DNA from: JBOFDK01 sp051650305 | GTDB lineage: Bacteria > Bacillota > Clostridia > Lachnospirales > Cellulosilyticaceae | Assembly (NCBI GenBank): GCA_051650305.1 | Contig: JBOFIT010000117.1 | Coordinates: 1-9,792 of the forward strand | Length of the DNA: 9,792 nt | Reading direction: 5' to 3' | Part shown: positions 7,111 through 9,792 of the stretch, piece after piece | Position numbering within the stretch: position 1 is the first letter of the stretch | How the letters are laid out: every line of letters begins with the position of its first letter | Notes under the pieces: model-generated | Told to the model about the DNA's origin: nothing | Database searches by the model: none | The model's input: only the letters and a program-made list of their open reading frames with translations | Position numbers and translations under genes: made by a program

Positions 7111-7116
7111 AACACG

Positions 7117-7647
7117 ATGACGCATATTATACTTAGCGATAACTTAAGAAGCCATATGGTTTGTCATGATAAAGAGTTTTTAGAAGGATGGGAGAAGACT
7201 TTTGAGAGGATTCGAGCAAAGGGAGCGTTTGATCATCTTACAGCGGATGTAGAAAGAATCATCACAACGTTTGAAGAGCCTATAGGTTATAGTATGCTTT
7301 TAGAAACCACAGATGAAGATGAGATCGTCTATGCTAAGCGCTTAGAGCGTGAGCTTTATACACGGTTTGTGAAGGACAAAGAGCCAGGGCCTAGCTATCA
7401 GGTGATGTGCATTCTTAGAAAGTCCGGGGAGGTAGAAGGGGCCTATGATTTAATCACCATGTATCCAGGTGGTCAATCAGAAAAAGAACCTGAAAGCACA
7501 CATATACAAGATAAAGAAGAGATGATAAGAAGTCTTTTGTTCTGGAAGGATAGAGCGCTTATTTATAATCCAGAAAATATCGAACCAGGTAGTGAGAAAG
7601 ACTACTGCCCGTATAAAAACCTCTTTTATTTACTAGAAAATAACTAA
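7117..7647 (+). CDS. Conserved-looking hypothetical protein, 176 aa
   Basis: I do not recognise this protein. It begins MTHIILSDNLRSHMVCHDKE and is acidic overall, rich in Glu and Asp, with no signal peptide and no membrane segment, so it should be cytosolic. The N-terminal half looks helical (EFLEGWEKTFERIRAKGAFD). The C-terminal half contains a beta-rich stretch at residues 94-117, YQVMCILRKSGEVEGAYDLI followed by TMYPGG. A 'strand-turn-strand-TxYP' pattern of this kind is seen in some RNase-like toxin folds (BECR type), but the resemblance is weak and no immunity-type partner is next to it. A good GGAGGT site and normal codon use support a real gene. It lies 26 nt behind the GNAT gene and probably shares its transcript, which may suggest a linked role. 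The first plausible terminator downstream is at 7788-7822. Confidence 0.8.
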   Translation: MTHIILSDNLRSHMVCHDKEFLEGWEKTFERIRAKGAFDHLTADVERIITTFEEPIGYSMLLETTDEDEIVYAKRLERELYTRFVKDKEPGPSYQVMCILRKSGEVEGAYDLITMYPGGQSEKEPESTHIQDKEEMIRSLLFWKDRALIYNPENIEPGSEKDYCPYKNLFYLLENN

Positions 7648-7662
7648 AGAAATAGGGTGTCG

Positions 7663-7715
7663 AAAAATGGGGACATATGTCCCGTTGACACAGGGACATT
7701 GTCTGAAGCATAATA
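7663..7715 (+). repeat. Palindrome/promoter module, copy 1
   Basis: This copy has AAAAAT, then the perfect 14-bp palindrome GGGACATATGTCCC (7670-7683), then GTTGACACAGGGAC and a terminal ATAATA. It aligns without gaps to copy 2, exactly 197 bp downstream, with 36 of 53 identical positions (27 of 35 in the first part). It may be a REP-like dispersed element or a duplicated operator plus promoter. Confidence 0.6.
7685..7714 (+). promoter_or_regulatory. Candidate promoter in module copy 1
   Basis: A perfect -35 TTGACA (7685-7690) and a -10 CATAAT (7709-7714) are separated by 18 bp. The palindrome GGGACATATGTCCC ends one base upstream of the -35, a position suited to a regulator. Transcription would begin near 7720 and meet the terminator at 7788-7822. 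Confidence 0.5.
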
Positions 7716-7720
7716 CAATT

Positions 7721-7790
7721 AACCCGTAACACACAGAGGGAAAACCCAACCCCTTTTAACCCTTTTTTTTAAACCCGTACACATAGAAGC
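7721..7790 (+). repeat. Short direct repeat AACCCGTA(A)CACA
   Basis: AACCCGTAACACACAGA (7721-7737) recurs as AACCCGTACACATAGA (7772-7787), with one base deleted and one changed. Between the copies lies a C-rich and T-rich stretch containing AACCCAACCCC and an eight-T run (7763-7770). No function is evident. Confidence 0.4.
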
Positions 7791-7822
7791 AGAGAAACCA
7801 TGGTTTCTCTGCTCGTTTTTTT
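7788..7822 (+). terminator. Intrinsic terminator with perfect 26-bp palindrome
   Basis: AGCAGAGAAACCA (7788-7800) is followed directly by its exact reverse complement TGGTTTCTCTGCT (7801-7813), then CG and seven T (7816-7822). The T-run orients it to the + strand. It is 140 nt after the hypothetical gene's stop and may end the GNAT-hypothetical transcript. It would also end or attenuate any transcript from module copy 1. Confidence 0.85.
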
Positions 7823-7859
7823 GTGTTTTTTATAGGTAAGGGGAAGAGAAGAAGTGGCT

Positions 7860-7912
7860 AAAAATAAGGACATATGACCTATTGACCACGGGACTTGGGA
7901 GCGCGAATAATA
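7860..7912 (+). repeat. Palindrome/promoter module, copy 2
   Basis: This is the diverged second copy. It has AAAAAT, then AGGACATATGACCT (7867-7880), TTGACC, GGGAC and ATAATA at the same offsets as in copy 1. The outermost palindrome pair is G-C in copy 1 and A-T here, a paired change that keeps the symmetry. One inner pair (A-A) is broken. Confidence 0.6.
7882..7911 (+). promoter_or_regulatory. Candidate promoter for the chitinase gene (module copy 2)
   Basis: TTGACC (7882-7887) and AATAAT (7906-7911) are separated by 18 bp, the same spacing as in copy 1. The predicted start, near 7917, would give a ~50-nt leader before the chitinase ATG at 7965. It is the best promoter candidate I see for that gene. 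Confidence 0.5.
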
Positions 7913-7919
7913 AAGAAAA

Positions 7920-7936
7920 AGGCAAGGAACTTGCCT
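7920..7936 (+). other. 5'-leader hairpin of the chitinase transcript
   Basis: AGGCAAG (7920-7926) pairs with CTTGCCT (7930-7936) around a GAA loop, giving a 7-bp stem. If transcription starts near 7917, this hairpin sits at the very 5' end of the mRNA, where such stems often stabilise transcripts. It has no U-tract, so it is not a terminator. Confidence 0.5.
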
Positions 7937-7964
7937 AAGCAAAAAGAAATGGGGAATGAGACAC

Positions 7965-9792
7965 ATGATGAAAACAAAAAAACTTGTGGCATGGCTACTT
8001 GGATGTACCATGGCATTAGGAAGTGGACAAACTTTCGGACTTACACAAATGGAGAATCACCATGCCGTCCAAACAACAAGTAGACCAGAGGACTTAAATC
8101 GAAAAATAGTAGGCTACTTCCCAGAATGGGCGTATGCTTCGGCAGAGCATAATTACTTTAATGCCACAGACTTACAATGGGATTACTTAACGCACATTCA
8201 GTATTCTTTTGCATTTGTAGATCCAACCACAAATAAGATTGCATTTTCTGATAAGCATGCAGCGGTAGAGGAAACTTTTGAAGGGATGGACTTGAGCTAC
8301 AATGGAAAGCCAGTGGAACTTGACAATGCACTGCCTTACAAAGGGCATTTCAATGTACTCCAACAAATGAAAAAGCAATTTCCAGAAGTACAGCTTCTGA
8401 TATCAGTAGGTGGATGGGCTGGTTCACGTGGTTTTTATACAATGATGGACACAGATCAAGGGATTGAAACATTCGTTAATTCCTGTGTGGATTTTATTCG
8501 TCAGTATGGCTTCGATGGCGTCGATATCGACTTTGAATATCCATCATCTACAAGTCAATCAGGTAATCCGGATGACTTTGACGTATCAGAACCAAGACGT
8601 AGTACAATTAATAAGCGTTATAATGTCATGATGCGTGAACTAAGAGAAGCACTCGACAAAGCCGGAAAAGAAGATGGTAAGTATTATACCCTTTCAGCGG
8701 CAGTGACCGCATCGTCTTGGGTGCTTGGTGGTGTAGACTCTAATGAGTATGCGACTTACTTAGACTTTTTAAGTATCATGTCCTATGACTACCATGGTGG
8801 ATGGAATCAGTTCGTAGAAAATCAAGCGAATATCTATCCAGACCCAGCAGATACAGAGACAAAAGGCATGATTATGCCAGTACTAGGGATGGATTGGTCT
8901 TATAAATATTATCGTGGTATTTTACCACCAGAAAAAATCTTAATGGGAATTCCATACTACACAAGAGGCTGGGAAAATGTACAAGGTGGAGATGGTACAG
9001 GCTTACACGGAAGTAGTAAAACACCAGCCACAGGTAAGTACAACTTATGGGGAGACCCAGACCCAAATAAGGCGGATACGAAAATTCCAGCAGGTGCCAA
9101 TCCTTTATGGCATGTCCTTAACTTAATGGAGGAAGATCAAAACTTAAATGTCCATTGGGATGAAGTAGGTAAAGTGCCACATGTATGGCAACCTGATGAA
9201 CGTGTATTCCTAAGCTTTGAAAATGAGCAGTCCATTGATGAAAGACTTGACTATATTGAAGATAAAAACTTAGGTGGTGCACTCATTTGGGTTATGGATG
9301 GTGATTACGGCTACAATCCTAATTATGTACCAGGCTCTACAGATATCAATGAAGGCAAGTATACCTATGGGGATACACTTACTAAGCGTTTAAGCCAAGG
9401 CTTAGATGCCATGGGTCCAGCAAAGAAGACAGAAGAAGGCCTTAAAGGCTTAGAAGAAGTAGCAGTGGAAGTAGATGTGAAGGGCAAGTATGACCATCCT
9501 AACTATACCTATGAGTTTGTGGTGACAAACCATACAGAGGAAATGCTTGAAGGTGGCTGGGAATTAGCCTTTGACTTACCAAAGTCAGCTGAATTCAAGT
9601 CAGCTTGGGGTGGCATAGTGACCGAGCAAGATAAGGGTGATTTCACACGTATTACCATTAAGTCTTCAGGATGGCAGAATCTAGAGCCAGGTGCAAGTAC
9701 TAATCTTCAAGGGATGATAGGACTTTGCTTCGGAGGACTTAGAAACCTTACCTTCAACGGGATGATTCCAGCAGGCAAAGATGCAAATGTAA
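7965..9792 (+). CDS. Secreted GH18 chitinase with CBM2-like module, 3'-partial
   Basis: This is a predicted extracellular endo-chitinase (glycoside hydrolase family 18) that hydrolyses beta-1,4 bonds in chitin by substrate-assisted catalysis. The frame runs open for 609 residues to the right edge. The N-terminus MMKTKKLVAWLLGCTMALGS is a signal peptide; LLGC (Cys14) could also be read as a lipobox. The catalytic barrel starts near KIVGYFPEWA. SVGGW (147-151) is the SxGG motif, and DGVDIDFE (184-191) is the catalytic motif with acid E191. MSYDYHGGW (272-280) supplies the Y/D substrate contacts. GIPYYTRGW (from ~328) marks the strand before an inserted alpha/beta region, and W442 in ALIWVMDGD closes the barrel. 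After a ~50-residue linker, residues from about 505 (YEFVVTNHTEEMLEGGWELA, SAWGG, SSGWQNLEPGAS) resemble a CBM2-type binding module. The ribosome binding site is moderate (GGGGA at 7951-7955). It probably acts alone on chitin outside the cell; the true C-terminus is not visible. Confidence 0.94.
   Translation, partial: MMKTKKLVAWLLGCTMALGSGQTFGLTQMENHHAVQTTSRPEDLNRKIVGYFPEWAYASAEHNYFNATDLQWDYLTHIQYSFAFVDPTTNKIAFSDKHAAVEETFEGMDLSYNGKPVELDNALPYKGHFNVLQQMKKQFPEVQLLISVGGWAGSRGFYTMMDTDQGIETFVNSCVDFIRQYGFDGVDIDFEYPSSTSQSGNPDDFDVSEPRRSTINKRYNVMMRELREALDKAGKEDGKYYTLSAAVTASSWVLGGVDSNEYATYLDFLSIMSYDYHGGWNQFVENQANIYPDPADTETKGMIMPVLGMDWSYKYYRGILPPEKILMGIPYYTRGWENVQGGDGTGLHGSSKTPATGKYNLWGDPDPNKADTKIPAGANPLWHVLNLMEEDQNLNVHWDEVGKVPHVWQPDERVFLSFENEQSIDERLDYIEDKNLGGALIWVMDGDYGYNPNYVPGSTDINEGKYTYGDTLTKRLSQGLDAMGPAKKTEEGLKGLEEVAVEVDVKGKYDHPNYTYEFVVTNHTEEMLEGGWELAFDLPKSAEFKSAWGGIVTEQDKGDFTRITIKSSGWQNLEPGASTNLQGMIGLCFGGLRNLTFNGMIPAGKDANV

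Larger units (their letters stand above)
7648..7964. other. 317-bp intergenic region before the chitinase gene
   Basis: No gene is supported here. The region holds two related palindrome/promoter modules (7663-7715 and 7860-7912) and a C-rich, T-rich stretch with eight T at 7763-7770. It also holds a perfect palindromic terminator (7788-7822) and a small hairpin near the chitinase start (7920-7936). The individual elements are listed separately. Confidence 0.8.

Noticed and set aside
7006..7116. N-terminal extension of the hypothetical protein from ATG 7006
   Set aside because: It overlaps the GNAT coding sequence in another frame and lacks a ribosome binding site; GGAGGT before ATG 7117 is decisive.
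7736..7770. AGGG...CCCT followed by eight T as a second terminator
   Set aside because: The stem is only about four pairs unless bulges are allowed, so it is too weak compared with the perfect terminator just downstream.
7769..8083. Small open frames on both strands (7769-8011 minus, 7895-8083 plus)
   Set aside because: They cross the palindromic terminator, the promoter module and the chitinase start, have no good ribosome binding sites and resemble no known protein.
1..9792. CRISPR array, tRNA or rRNA genes, or an intact insertion sequence
   Set aside because: I saw no regularly spaced repeats, no tRNA cloverleaf, no rRNA-like sequence and no transposase reading frame.

Overview
This 9,792-bp window comes from a low-GC Gram-positive bacterium, most likely a member of the Clostridia. 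The evidence is a T-box riboswitch in front of hisS-aspS, strong GGAGG-type ribosome binding sites, an AT-rich base composition and a secreted polysaccharide hydrolase. The GH18 enzyme with a CBM2-like module and the large DUF11 surface protein would suit a polymer-degrading clostridium such as Cellulosilyticum, but the genus is a guess. All convincing genes are on the + strand.

Layout. (1) 3-2885: the 3' part of a large secreted or surface protein with DUF11-like repeats and a terminal SdrD B-like domain. Its reading frame is open to the left edge, so the ATG at 54 is internal. (2) 2886-3333: a sigma-A-type promoter and a complete T-box leader with an Asp (GAC) specifier and an intrinsic terminator. 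These are followed by a cluster of DnaA-box-like sequences just before hisS. (3) 3334-6430: hisS and aspS, a two-gene operon for histidyl- and aspartyl-tRNA synthetases. (4) 6431-6547: a strong hairpin and a short stretch whose ends are inverted repeats, perhaps a remnant of a small mobile element. (5) 6548-7647: a YhbS-like GNAT acetyltransferase and an unrecognised 176-residue acidic protein, closely spaced and probably co-transcribed. (6) 7648-7964: an intergenic region with two diverged copies of a palindrome-plus-promoter module exactly 197 bp apart, and a perfect 26-bp palindromic terminator between them. (7) 7965 to the right edge: the start of a secreted GH18 chitinase with a CBM2-like C-terminal module, cut by the window end.

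How the parts fit. The hisS-aspS operon is controlled by tRNA charging. Both the specifier (GAC) and the variable T-box base (C, complementary to discriminator G73) point to uncharged tRNA-Asp, even though hisS is the first gene. The other loci (surface protein, GNAT pair, chitinase) appear to be independent units. The parts most worth a second look are the DnaA-box cluster between the T-box terminator and hisS, and the duplicated palindrome/promoter modules before the chitinase gene. I did not find an entirely new multi-gene system.
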